Below, piece after piece: positions 23,871 through 32,404 of a stretch of 64,000 nt of DNA (position 1 is its first letter; every line of letters starts with the position of its first letter). The notes under the pieces are model-generated. The model was not told the origin of the DNA, did not search any database, and saw only the letters and a list, made by a program, of their open reading frames with translations. The stretch is from Hymenobacter persicinus (GTDB lineage Bacteria > Bacteroidota > Bacteroidia > Cytophagales > Hymenobacteraceae), in NCBI RefSeq assembly GCF_004167665.1, contig NZ_SEWE01000019.1:1-64000 (forward strand). The letters are read 5' to 3'. Position numbers and translations under genes: made by a program.

Positions 23871-25824
23871 GTGCTCCAGCTAGCTGCAGCATCGGCCGGG
23901 GCGTGGCTTCCGCCTGAGCGGCCAGCAGCGTGAAGCGGAAGGTCGTGCCCACCCCCGGCTGGCTTTCGAAGTAGATCCGGCCGCCGTTGCGCTCCACAAA
24001 ATCCTTGCACAGCTGCAAGCCCAGGCCCGTGCCCCGCTCCCGGGCCGTGCCCAGGGTGGAATACGGCCCACCCAGCCCAAACACCTTGGCGTGGTCGGCG
24101 GCGGCAATGCCCACGCCGGTATCGGCCACGGCTACCTCCCACCACTTGCCCTGCCGCGCCGCCGATACGGTTACGGTGCCGCCGTCGGGCGTAAACTTGA
24201 TGGCATTGCTGATCAGGTTTCGCACAATCAACCGGGTCATGTTTAGGTCGGCGCTGGCCGTGGTGGGCACAGGTATCTGATTGAGCAGCAAAATCGTTTT
24301 ACGCTCGGCGTCGCCCAGCAGCAGGGCCAGCGCCTCTTCCACTACCGTATCCAGCCGCAGCGCCTCGGGGTGCACGCTACTGCCTCGCATCTGCGCTGCC
24401 GACCAATTCAGCAGGTTGTCGAGTAGGCGCAGGGTGCTGTCGAGGCCGCGCGAGAGGCGGCTGGAGTGCGCAGCTAGGCGCTCAGGCGGCAGCTTACCCA
24501 TATTCAGCAGCGTCAGCAACGAATACAGGGAGCTGAGCGGACTGCGCAGATCGTGCGAAATCACCGAAAACAGAGTGTCCTTGGTGTTATTGAGGTGAGC
24601 CAGTTGCTCTTTTTGCCGGCTGATGGCGGCATTTTTCCGCTGCAGGAGCCGGTTGATGCGGGCTTGCTGCCGCCGGCTCCAGTACAAGCCCGCCGCTAGT
24701 GCCAGCAGCAGCAGAATACCCACGCCCAGTACGTTGCGCACCAGCATCTGGCGCTGTAGGTTGGCCCGCTGTAACTGTCGGTCCTTGGTAAGCAGTTGGA
24801 TAGCCCGCTCCTTTTTTTCCGTTTCGTAGCGCGTCTGCATCTCAGCCACTTGGGCGGCCCGCTCTTCAGCAAACACGGTATCCTGCAAACCAGCGTAGCG
24901 CGTCAGCGCCGCTAAAGACTGCGCGTAGCGGCCCTGGCCCCGATACAGGTCGGCCAGCTGGTGGTACAGGGAGCTTAGTAACGCTTTGGAGGCGCTGCGC
25001 CGGGCCAGCGGCAGGGCTTTTTGCAACAGCTGTTCCGCCGCCGTTACCTGGCCGGTGGTCAATTGGGTAGCGGCCAGCCGCTGGAGCAGCTCGACCTGTA
25101 TTTCGGGTGCCGCGCGGGGCTGCAGGTGTTCCAGCGCCTGCTCATAGAAACGAAGCGCCAGTTCCTGGTTGCCCACGGCTTGGTATACCCCACCCATTCC
25201 CGCCAACGCCTCCCGAATACGCGTGCTGTCGTGCTGCTGCTGGCCGTGCCGGAGCGCCTGCCGCAGATAATACAGCGCCCGGCTGTACTGCCGCTGCTCC
25301 CGGTGGGCCAGCCCCACGGAAGTCAGGACGCGGGCGGCGGAAGCGGGCTGGGCCAAGCTTTGCCAGGTCGCTAAGGCCCGCACGTAGCTGCTCAGGGCCC
25401 GGGGCCATTTCTGCTGGGCCCCGTAAAGCTGCCCAAGGTCTTCGTACACGCCGGCAATGCCCGGCGTGTGGTGCAGGCGCGCAAATCCGGCCAGCGCGCG
25501 CGTGTAGGTCAGGCGGGCCTGACTCGTGTCGCCCTGCAGGTATTGCCCGCGCCCCAGATGCCGCAGCGCTTCCGCTTGGCCTAGTGGGTTGCGCTGCACG
25601 TGGTAAAGGCTCTCTGCTACTTCAAAATGGCGCACAGCCTGCTCAAAACGGCGGCTGCGCTCCTGCGCCAGGCCCTGGGTCACGTGTGCCGCGGCACTTG
25701 CGCCCCGGGGTTCCGACTCGGCGTTGCCCCGTGTTGGATGGCTGACAAGCACCAGTATTACTACGCCTAGTTTCAGCGCAGAATAGCAACATTGGCTTCC
25801 CGACTCCGTCAACAACCATCTCAT
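23848..25824 (-). CDS. TPR-containing sensor histidine kinase
   Basis: A 658-residue membrane kinase. An N-terminal hydrophobic segment (about 15-32) is followed by a TPR array (about 45-320) outside the cytoplasmic membrane, a coiled coil, one membrane helix (about 362-382), a HisKA domain with phosphoacceptor His424 (SHDLRSPL) and an HATPase_c domain with the N box NLISNAIKFTPDGG, G1 DTGVGIA and G2 GTGLGLQLCKDF. It probably senses an envelope cue through the TPRs. It overlaps the LytTR gene tail to tail. A HisKA kinase beside a LytTR regulator is unusual, since LytTR partners are more often His_kinase (LytS) types, so the pairing is tentative. Confidence 0.9.
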   Translation of the reverse strand: MRWLLTESGSQCCYSALKLGVVILVLVSHPTRGNAESEPRGASAAAHVTQGLAQERSRRFEQAVRHFEVAESLYHVQRNPLGQAEALRHLGRGQYLQGDTSQARLTYTRALAGFARLHHTPGIAGVYEDLGQLYGAQQKWPRALSSYVRALATWQSLAQPASAARVLTSVGLAHREQRQYSRALYYLRQALRHGQQQHDSTRIREALAGMGGVYQAVGNQELALRFYEQALEHLQPRAAPEIQVELLQRLAATQLTTGQVTAAEQLLQKALPLARRSASKALLSSLYHQLADLYRGQGRYAQSLAALTRYAGLQDTVFAEERAAQVAEMQTRYETEKKERAIQLLTKDRQLQRANLQRQMLVRNVLGVGILLLLALAAGLYWSRRQQARINRLLQRKNAAISRQKEQLAHLNNTKDTLFSVISHDLRSPLSSLYSLLTLLNMGKLPPERLAAHSSRLSRGLDSTLRLLDNLLNWSAAQMRGSSVHPEALRLDTVVEEALALLLGDAERKTILLLNQIPVPTTASADLNMTRLIVRNLISNAIKFTPDGGTVTVSAARQGKWWEVAVADTGVGIAAADHAKVFGLGGPYSTLGTARERGTGLGLQLCKDFVERNGGRIYFESQPGVGTTFRFTLLAAQAEATPRPMLQLAGAPSAVDAE

Positions 25825-26006
25825 AACAAGACTTTTAACAGAGTTTCTTCCTGAGCTCCCGTCTAACCAGGTACTATCTACTGCCCCTTAGTATTCAATG
25901 TAATATATATACAATCCACGGCTAAAAATTAGGGCCGTCTAAAAAAAGTGGGTAGCGGACCACAGCCGAGCTAAGGCACCAGTTGCTCAGGCTGACCGCT
26001 TAGGTT
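25825..26006. other. Short non-coding gap before the kinase
   Basis: About 180 bp upstream of the kinase (-) and downstream of crtW (-), moderately AT-rich near 25900-25930. No consensus -7 element was found for the kinase and no clear terminator for crtW. Confidence 0.4.
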
Positions 26007-26765
26007 CTACTGTCCGGCAGCTTCTTTGGCCCGCCACAGCCGCCACCAGGGCAGGTAGGGCTGGTCGTGGTGCTCATAGTGGTAGCCGAAGAAATAGCAA
26101 CTCACAAATGCCCATAAGTGGTGACGCAGCTGGCTGCGGGACTTGTGCGCATTGTCGGGGGAATGCTCGCCGCGGTGGGGCAGATAGGTCCCGAAAAAAA
26201 ACAGTTGCAGGGTAGCCAGCACGGCCGGGACCATCCAGAAGGCAATAACGTTGGCCATCGGGAAAGCCAGCTTGAGCAGGTTATACGTCAGGGCCATCAG
26301 CCCAATTTGCCACCATGTCACGTAGTTCCAAGCGAAGCGGGCAAACCAGAACAGGAAGCTCGGGTGCCGGCCGTCGTGGAAGTCAGGGTCGGCGGCGGTG
26401 CCCACGTGGCGGTGGTGCTGGTGATGCTTGGGCAGCATGCCCGGAAACCAGTTGAAAGCAAACAGCAGGGCCGTGAGCGTGCCCAGTGCGTTATTGAGCC
26501 GCACGTTACGACTCACCACGCCGTGCATGGCATCGTGAGCCGTGATAAAGAGGCCGGTGTAGAGGTGAGCCTGCACCAAGACCAGCAGATAGGGCCAGGG
26601 CGAAGCCCAGTCGGGGCGGTAGAAAGCCAGTAAAAACGTGAGCAGCGCGGCCCAGGCGCCTAGAATCAACAGGCCCGCGGCTACGCCCCGGTACCCAAGC
26701 GGGGCGGGCTTCACCCGACGAACGGGCACGGCAGCAGCGGATGAGGGCGTGATGGTGGAGGGCAT
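26007..26765 (-). CDS. crtW: Beta-carotene ketolase CrtW-type fatty acid desaturase family enzyme
   Basis: Membrane di-iron oxygenase that probably adds 4-keto groups to beta-ionone rings (beta-carotene to canthaxanthin, zeaxanthin to astaxanthin); 252 residues, normal for CrtW. The histidine clusters are HDAMH (77-81), HHQHHRH (114-120) and YHYEHH in the C-terminal region, which ends YHYEHHDQPYLPWWRLW as in CrtW. Also typical are DPDFH and FFGTYLPHRGEHS. Several membrane helices flank the clusters. It follows ispH by 69 bp on the same strand. The related acyl-lipid desaturases are the main alternative. Confidence 0.85.
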   Translation of the reverse strand: MPSTITPSSAAAVPVRRVKPAPLGYRGVAAGLLILGAWAALLTFLLAFYRPDWASPWPYLLVLVQAHLYTGLFITAHDAMHGVVSRNVRLNNALGTLTALLFAFNWFPGMLPKHHQHHRHVGTAADPDFHDGRHPSFLFWFARFAWNYVTWWQIGLMALTYNLLKLAFPMANVIAFWMVPAVLATLQLFFFGTYLPHRGEHSPDNAHKSRSQLRHHLWAFVSCYFFGYHYEHHDQPYLPWWRLWRAKEAAGQ

Positions 26766-26834
26766 AGAAAACCGGGGGCCAGGTAAACAGCCGGCAGCGC
26801 CGCAAAATTCACAATTCTCCCGACTCCCGCGGGG

Positions 26835-27683
26835 TTACAGGGCCAGCAGGGCGTCGCGCACGTTTTCCATCAGCCAGAGCGGGGTGCTGGTGGCCCCGCA
26901 GATGCCCACCGACTGGCCGGGCTCAAACCACTCGGCCCGCAGCTCCTCAACCTTGGAAATAAAATGCGTCCGCGGGTTGGTTTCCTTGCAGACCTGGTAG
27001 AGCACCTTACCGTTGGAGCTTTTGGTGCCCGACACGAACACAATCTGGTCGAACTGGGCGGAAAAGCGGCGCAGGTCCTTGTCGCGGTTGCTGACCTGGC
27101 GGCAGATGGTGTCGTTGGCGTTGAGCTGGTAGCCGCGTTGCTCCAGCTCGCCCTTGATGCGGTAAAAGCTGTCGGTGCTCTTGGTGGTCTGGCTGTAGAG
27201 CGTGATGTTGTCAGGCAGTTCGTGGCTGAGCAGCTCGTCCAGGTTTTCAAACACTACCGCGTCGCCGCCGGTCTGGCCGAGCAGGCCGAGCACCTCGGCG
27301 TGGCCGTGCTTGCCGTAGATAAAGATCTTATCTTTTTTGTCGTAGCTGCTCTTGATGCGGTTTTGCAGCTTAAGCACCACCGGGCAGGAAGCGTCAATCA
27401 GCGTCAGATTGTTTTCCAGGGCCTTCTGGTAGGTGCTCGGCGGCTCCCCGTGGGCCCGGATCAGCACGGCCTCCTCGCGGAGCTGGGCAAACTGCTCGTG
27501 ACAGATAATGCGCAGCCCGCGGGCCTCCAGGCGCTGCACTTCCTCGTCATTGTGCACAATATCGCCGAGGCAATACAGGTAGCCCTGCTCATCAAGGATG
27601 TCCTCCGCCATCTGAATGGCATAAATGACGCCGAAGCAAAAGCCGGAGTTGGGGTCAATACGGACGCTCAGGTGGTGCGGCAT
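26835..27683 (-). CDS. ispH: 4-hydroxy-3-methylbut-2-enyl diphosphate reductase IspH
   Basis: Iron-sulfur enzyme that makes IPP and DMAPP in the last step of the MEP pathway; 282 residues. The three conserved Cys are in GFCFGV, DASCPVVLKLQ and VGICGATSTP, and catalytic residues sit in IRAHGEPPSTY and TKSTDSFYRI. It supplies isoprenoid precursors to the carotenoid genes around it. Upstream of crtW on the same strand and likely co-transcribed with it. ATG start at 27681-27683. Confidence 0.97.
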   Translation of the reverse strand: MPHHLSVRIDPNSGFCFGVIYAIQMAEDILDEQGYLYCLGDIVHNDEEVQRLEARGLRIICHEQFAQLREEAVLIRAHGEPPSTYQKALENNLTLIDASCPVVLKLQNRIKSSYDKKDKIFIYGKHGHAEVLGLLGQTGGDAVVFENLDELLSHELPDNITLYSQTTKSTDSFYRIKGELEQRGYQLNANDTICRQVSNRDKDLRRFSAQFDQIVFVSGTKSSNGKVLYQVCKETNPRTHFISKVEELRAEWFEPGQSVGICGATSTPLWLMENVRDALLAL

Positions 27684-27934
27684 AGCTCGGAAACCAGGAA
27701 AACAGACAGAATGTTACGGTTAGGCTTCACAAAGGGCAGAAGATACAAAAAGCGGAGTAGATACGGCTCTGAGGGGGCCGCCGGATTACCGTTTACCCGT
27801 TTCTGCGCCTGATTCGCTACGCATAAGATTTCTTTTCCATCCGAGGCAGGGCAGCGGGCCCGCCCCGGGGTTTGCGCGCGTACTATCAATACTGCCGACG
27901 GACCTTTTTGTTTCACTTTTACCCCCAAAAGGTT
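27684..27934. other. Non-coding leader upstream of ispH
   Basis: About 250 bp between the ispH start (-) and the terminator of the crt operon. I found no consensus promoter, dyad or convincing small gene in it. Confidence 0.4.
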
Positions 27935-27975
27935 AAACAAAAAAAGTCGTGCCGGTGGGCGGCACGACTTTTCTA
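27935..27975 (-). terminator. Rho-independent terminator of the crtI-crtB operon
   Basis: AAAAGTCGTGCC (27942-27953) and GGCACGACTTTT (27961-27972) form a perfect 12-bp stem with a 7-base loop. On the minus strand the stem is followed by a T run, 45 bases after the stop of the last gene at 28018. Confidence 0.9.
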
Positions 27976-28017
27976 TTCGCTCGAGGCTTCGACTGGCAAA
28001 GCGCTCTGTAACACCAG

Positions 28018-28536
28018 CTACCCCGCAATGCGGGCCAGCTGCTGGGCCTGAGCATCGGTAACGTGGCCGCGCTCAACGAGGAAAGAGCGCACTAAACCGA
28101 ACGATTCGGCATCGAGGCCCGACTTGGGATGGGACAGCAGGGTTTTGATCAGAAACTGCCGGTCTTCGTCGACGTGCTGGCTCAGGCCCAGAAAGGCGGG
28201 CAGGTTGCTTTCCACGCTCAGGCGCAAAAACCGGATTTCGGCGTTGTCGGCGTCCAGCTTCACGGCCTGGTCGAACTGCTTGCTGGCGTTCTGCACGTAG
28301 GTGAGCTTGTTGAACATGGACGCGTCGCGGGCCCGGATGGCTTCGGCGGCGGCTTTATAGGCCAGCACCACGGCGTCCTGCTGGGTGTAGGCAGCCATGA
28401 GCTGGTGAAACTTCTCCCCGGCCTGCTTGTCGGCGGCGGCGAGCTGGTACTGGCGGCGCAGGTTGGCCGCGGTGTAAGGATTAGCGTCGGACACGAGGGA
28501 AAGGAGCGTAAGGAAAAGGATGAAAAGGAGCTTCAC
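28018..28536 (-). CDS. Hypothetical exported protein downstream of crtB (172 aa)
   Basis: A 172-residue protein with a signal peptide (MKLLFILFLTLLSLVSDA). The mature part is helical (AAADKQAGEKFHQLMAAYTQQ, QFDQAVKLDADNAEIRFLRLSVESN), like a short TPR-type alpha solenoid. It starts 17 bp after the crtB stop, so it is co-transcribed with crtB. No known function; the operon position suggests a link with carotenoid metabolism or the membrane that holds the pigment. Confidence 0.7.
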   Translation of the reverse strand: MKLLFILFLTLLSLVSDANPYTAANLRRQYQLAAADKQAGEKFHQLMAAYTQQDAVVLAYKAAAEAIRARDASMFNKLTYVQNASKQFDQAVKLDADNAEIRFLRLSVESNLPAFLGLSQHVDEDRQFLIKTLLSHPKSGLDAESFGLVRSFLVERGHVTDAQAQQLARIAG

Positions 28537-28553
28537 AAGGGCAGAATTCGTGG

Positions 28554-29396
28554 TCAGATAGCCCGCAGGCGGTAACGAAAGTACGAGCCCATGAGCAAAA
28601 GCAGCTTGGTGTTGTCGGGCACGCGCACCCGCTCCCCCAAAATTCGGGCCGCGGGCAGCTGGCGGATCTTGTGAAAAAGCTTGAGATAGTACACGTAGGC
28701 CAGGTACACGCCCAGCCGCGCGGCCCGCGGCAGCTGCACAATGCCGGCGTAGCCCGCGTCGAAGTCGGCCCGGATGTCGGCCTCAATCTGGCGCTTCACC
28801 GCGTCGTCGAACCGCTCGTACTGCACGCCGGGAAAGTACACGCGGCCCCGGTCTTCGTAGTCGGAGCGGATGTCGCGCAGGAAATTCACCTTCTGAAACG
28901 CCGCGCCCAGGCGGCGGGCCGGCTCGCGCAGCCGCTCAAACAGGGCCGCGTCGCCCTCGCAGAAGATGCGCAGGCACATGAGCCCCACCACCTCGGCCGA
29001 GCCGTAGATGTATTCCTCGTACATGCTCTGGTGGTAGCTGCGGTCTTCGAGGTCCATTTCCATGCTCTTCAGAAAGGCCTCGATAAACTCCCGGTCGATG
29101 CCGTAGCGGCGCACCATGAGCTGAAACGAATGCAGCACGGGGTTCAGGCTGAAGCCGGTGGCAAGGGCCTCAGCAGTCTGGCGGCGGAAGTCGGCAAACA
29201 GGGCGGCCTTGTCCCGGTCGTGGAAGGTGTCCACAATTTCGTCGGCCCAGCGCACGAAGCCGTACACCGCATACACGGGCAGGTGAAACCGCCGGTCGAG
29301 GGTGCGGATACCCAGCGTAAACGACGTGCTGTAGCTTTTGGTGATAAGCTTGCTACACGCCAGGCTGGTTTGATCGAAGAGGGCAACGTGGTCCAA
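28554..29396 (-). CDS. crtB: Phytoene synthase CrtB
   Basis: Condenses two GGPP molecules to phytoene, the first committed step of C40 carotenoid synthesis; 280 residues. The first Asp-rich motif is in RWADEIVDTFHD and the second in LRDIRSDYEDRGRVYFP, the squalene/phytoene synthase signature. It lies 102 bp after crtI on the same strand and precedes the small exported protein. The Asp motifs and the neighbouring CrtI-family desaturase favour CrtB over squalene synthase. Confidence 0.94.
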   Translation of the reverse strand: MDHVALFDQTSLACSKLITKSYSTSFTLGIRTLDRRFHLPVYAVYGFVRWADEIVDTFHDRDKAALFADFRRQTAEALATGFSLNPVLHSFQLMVRRYGIDREFIEAFLKSMEMDLEDRSYHQSMYEEYIYGSAEVVGLMCLRIFCEGDAALFERLREPARRLGAAFQKVNFLRDIRSDYEDRGRVYFPGVQYERFDDAVKRQIEADIRADFDAGYAGIVQLPRAARLGVYLAYVYYLKLFHKIRQLPAARILGERVRVPDNTKLLLLMGSYFRYRLRAI

Positions 29397-29498
29397 AAGG
29401 AGCTATTTAGGTTCAGGAGGGAGAAATCGAAGCAGAAGCTATGTCACTACGAGGCCGGGTAGCTCAGCAGTTTGCCCAAGGTAGTAAGCCGGGCTTTG

Positions 29499-30998
29499 CT
29501 AGCGGCGGGGCCGGCCCTGTTCCTTCTCGACCTCGGCCGCCACTACCTGCCCGGAAATCAGGGAAGGCGGCACGCCGGGGCCGGGCACGGTGAGCTGGCC
29601 CGTGAAGTACAAATTACTGACTTTCTTGCTCTTGAGTGTGGGCTTGAGAATCGCCGTTTGCCGCAGCGTGTTGGCCAGCCCGTAGGCGTTGCCCTTGTAG
29701 CTGTGGTAGTCGGCCACAAAGTCGCGGTGGGCATAGCTGCGCTTGAACACCACCGCGTCGCGCAGATTTTCGCCCACGTGGCGCTCCAGCCGGTCCATAA
29801 TCAGGTGGTAATACCGCTCCCGGGTTTCGTCGGGGTCAGCGAGGTCAGGAGCCACGGGCACGAGCAGAAACAGGTTTTCCCCGCCCGCGGACGCCACCGT
29901 AGGGTCGGTTTTAGAGGGCGCCGACACGTAAAACAACGGTTTGCTGGGCCACTGAGGTTGTTCGTAAATCTCGTGGGCGTGCAGCTCGAAATCCTCGTCG
30001 AAAAACAGGTTGTGGTGCTGGAGCTTGGGCACGCGCTTGTTGAGACCCAAGTAAAACAGCAGCGACGAGGGCGCCATCGTGCGCGAATCCCAGTAGGCCT
30101 CGTCGTAGTGCCGCCACTCGGGCTTGAGCAGGTGCTGCTCGGCGTGGTGGTAGTCGGCCCCGGCCACGATGATGTCGGCGGGGCGGAAGCCGGCGGCGGT
30201 CTGCACACCGGTGGCGCGGCCGTTTTCCACCCGGATTTCCTGCACCTCTTGTTTGTACTCCAGCGTCACGCCCTGCTCCTGGGCCAGCGCCACCATGCCC
30301 TCCACGATTTTGTGCATGCCGCCCCGCGGGTACCAAGTGCCCAGGGCCAGGTCGGCGTAGTTCATGAGTGAGTACAGCGCCGGCGTGTTCTGGGACGTGG
30401 CGCCGAGAAACAAAATCGGGAACTCAACCAGCTGCAGCAGCTTGGGGTGCTTGAAAAACTTGCGCACGTGCTTGTGCATGCTCTGCAGGATATCCAGCCG
30501 CAGGGCGTCGACGAGCAGGCGGGGGTCGGCAAACTCGAGCAACGAGCGGCCGGGCATATGCACGAATTTGTTGATGCCGACCTCGTACTTATAGGCGGCC
30601 TGCCGCAGAAACTCGTCGAGGCGGGCGGCGCTGCCGGGCTCAATGCTTTCGAACAGGCGGCGGATGTCGGCCATCTGGGCCGGAATGTCTACCGCGTCGT
30701 TGGCCCCGAAAATCACCTGATAGGATGGGTCGAGCCGCACCAGGTCGTAGTAGTCGGCCACCTTTTTGCCGAAGCGGGCAAAGTACTGCTCAAACACGCC
30801 CGGCATCCAGTACCAGCTCGGGCCCATGTCGAAGGTGAAGCCCTCGGCCTTGAAAACCCGCGCCCGGCCGCCCGGTCCTTCGTTCTTTTCCAGGATGGTG
30901 ACGCGGTAACCGCGTTGGGCCAGGGAAGTAGCGGCCGAAAGGCCGGCAAAGCCGGCGCCGATAACCAGAACGTGGGGAGCAGTAGCGGTGGAAGCCAA
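29499..30998 (-). CDS. crtI: Phytoene desaturase CrtI
   Basis: FAD-dependent desaturase that converts phytoene to lycopene or a related polyene; 499 residues, normal for CrtI. The Rossmann dinucleotide site is VLVIGAGFAGLSAATSLAQ, with GGRARVFKAEGFTFDMGPSWYWMP after it and the C-terminal FAD motif VSNLYFTGQLTVPGPGVPPSLISG. First gene of the crtI-crtB-unknown operon and divergent from the flavoprotein gene at 31293. A close alternative is a CrtN/CrtO-type desaturase. Confidence 0.93.
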   Translation of the reverse strand: MASTATAPHVLVIGAGFAGLSAATSLAQRGYRVTILEKNEGPGGRARVFKAEGFTFDMGPSWYWMPGVFEQYFARFGKKVADYYDLVRLDPSYQVIFGANDAVDIPAQMADIRRLFESIEPGSAARLDEFLRQAAYKYEVGINKFVHMPGRSLLEFADPRLLVDALRLDILQSMHKHVRKFFKHPKLLQLVEFPILFLGATSQNTPALYSLMNYADLALGTWYPRGGMHKIVEGMVALAQEQGVTLEYKQEVQEIRVENGRATGVQTAAGFRPADIIVAGADYHHAEQHLLKPEWRHYDEAYWDSRTMAPSSLLFYLGLNKRVPKLQHHNLFFDEDFELHAHEIYEQPQWPSKPLFYVSAPSKTDPTVASAGGENLFLLVPVAPDLADPDETRERYYHLIMDRLERHVGENLRDAVVFKRSYAHRDFVADYHSYKGNAYGLANTLRQTAILKPTLKSKKVSNLYFTGQLTVPGPGVPPSLISGQVVAAEVEKEQGRPRR

Positions 30999-31028
30999 GA
31001 GGGGAAGACAGAAGTTGGTGGCAAGCTA

Positions 31029-31036
31029 CAAACCCA
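31029..31036 (-). promoter_or_regulatory. Possible -7 element of crtI
   Basis: TGGGTTTG on the minus strand is one mismatch from TAnnTTTG, about 30 bases upstream of the crtI ATG. It shares the neighbouring 14-mer TGGCAAGCTACAAA with the mraY promoter region. No TTG was found at the right distance. Confidence 0.35.
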
Positions 31037-31140
31037 CTCCCGACTTTGTTTTGGCCCGCCGCCAGCAGCAAGCCGCTGCTGCCCGGCGGCTCCCCCCTGC
31101 GCAACCAAGTTCAAAGTCTGACAGGGCACAATTCAATTAA

Positions 31141-31171
31141 TTGTATAACAGGTATTTACAAATTAAATTTT
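31141..31171 (+). promoter_or_regulatory. Promoter with overlapping TTGTA-N11-TACAA dyad (crtI / flavoprotein divergent region)
   Basis: TTG (31141-31143), a 20-base spacer and TAAATTTT (31164-31171, one mismatch from TAnnTTTG) form a likely promoter for the + strand genes. A dyad TTGTA-N11-TACAA (31141-31161) covers the -33 box and most of the spacer, where MerR-family proteins normally bind. Its halves contain TnTACA words (TTTACA on +, TATACA on -) that resemble the TnTACA core of the T. thermophilus CarH operator. Control by the CarH-like protein at 34942-35844 is therefore a testable inference. Confidence 0.45.
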
Positions 31172-31292
31172 CAACTTCTTCAAGTCCGCTTCCCGCGGAA
31201 ACTGGTATGCACCGGCCGGGAATAGTCTGCACCTTTCCTTCACCAACGGCGCCGCCAACGCGCCGCGGGCCTGGTCTCCTACCCTACCTTGC

Positions 31293-32393
31293 ATGCAACG
31301 CCGCCACTTTCTGCACAGTGTTACCCTAGCCGCCGCCTGGACGGCCCTGCGGCCCCTGAGCCCGGCCCGCGCCGCCGCGCCCCCGGATGCCCGGCAGCGC
31401 TGGCAGGAGCTGCTCGAATACGCCCGCTGGGCGCCGAGCCCGCACAACGTGCAGCCCTGGAAACTCAAGATTCTTTCTGCTACCCGGGCGCAGGTGTACT
31501 ACGACCCGACCCGCCTGCTGCGGCACACCGACCCCACTTCCCGCTTTACCATCACCGGCCTGGGCATGTTCGTCGAGTGCCTGCGGGTGGCTGCCGGGCC
31601 GCTGGGCTTCACGCTCACGGCCCACCCCGCCCCCGAGCCCCAACTGAACTACGCGGCCACCGACCTGCAGCTGTTTGCCACGCTGGAACTAGCGCCCTCT
31701 CCCACCACCGCGCCGGCCACTGACCGGGAGCTGATCCGGCAGCGCAAAACCTCCCGCCTGCACTACGACAGCCGCTTGATTCCAGCCCCCGTGCAGCAGC
31801 GGCTCACGGCCGTGGCCGCCGCTTATGGGCACACGCTCACCTTTTCCAGCACCAAGTTTACCGTCGACTTCGTGCTGGACTTGAACCGCAAAACCTTGTT
31901 CACCGACCTCGACGACCCGGCTACCCGCACCGAGCTGGCCGGTTGGATCCGGACGACGGACGAGGAGGCTGCGACGAAGAAAGATGGGCTTTGGAGCCAT
32001 TGCATGGGCTTTTCGGGCCGGCTGATGCACAACTTCTTCTTCCACGCCGAGCGGTTTCGCAGCGCCTGGAAGCGGCGGGTACTGGGGCAGGTGTACAAGC
32101 ATTCTATGCACGGCACCACCACCGTGGCCTGGCTGCAGGGCCCTTTCGGCCGCCGACCCGACTGGGAGCAGGCCGGGGCTATGCTCCAGCAGCTCTGGCT
32201 GGAAATGACCCGGCACAACCTCTACCTGCACCCCTTCGGGTCGGTGATTACCAATGCGGAGGCCTACGCCCAGTTCTGCCGCCACGTCGGCCACTGCGCC
32301 GAGTCCGAGCCGCTGTGGCTGCTCGTGCGCCTGGGCTATAGTCAGGAGCCCCCGCGCAGCTTCCGCCTGACTGCCAACGACATACTTTGCTAA
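31293..32393 (+). CDS. Acg-type FMN-binding nitroreductase-family oxidoreductase, exported
   Basis: A 366-residue protein with an N-terminal twin Arg (RRHF) and hydrophobic segment ending ARAAA, consistent with Tat export. The nitroreductase-like fold shows RWAPSPHNVQPWKLKI near residue 46-61, the FMN-binding segment of the Acg family, followed by TSRLHYDSRLIP. The C-terminal half has YLHPFGSVITNAEAY. The natural substrate is unknown for this family. It is the first gene of a two-gene operon with the adenylate-forming enzyme 11 bp downstream, divergent from crtI. Confidence 0.75.
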   Translation: MQRRHFLHSVTLAAAWTALRPLSPARAAAPPDARQRWQELLEYARWAPSPHNVQPWKLKILSATRAQVYYDPTRLLRHTDPTSRFTITGLGMFVECLRVAAGPLGFTLTAHPAPEPQLNYAATDLQLFATLELAPSPTTAPATDRELIRQRKTSRLHYDSRLIPAPVQQRLTAVAAAYGHTLTFSSTKFTVDFVLDLNRKTLFTDLDDPATRTELAGWIRTTDEEAATKKDGLWSHCMGFSGRLMHNFFFHAERFRSAWKRRVLGQVYKHSMHGTTTVAWLQGPFGRRPDWEQAGAMLQQLWLEMTRHNLYLHPFGSVITNAEAYAQFCRHVGHCAESEPLWLLVRLGYSQEPPRSFRLTANDILC

Positions 32394-32404
32394 CGACTTT
32401 TCCT

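Noticed and set aside
25862..25877. Shared 16-mer (TCTAACCAGGTACTAT) with about 60774-60789
   Set aside because: One pair of this length is expected by chance in a window of this size, and no larger repeat surrounds it.
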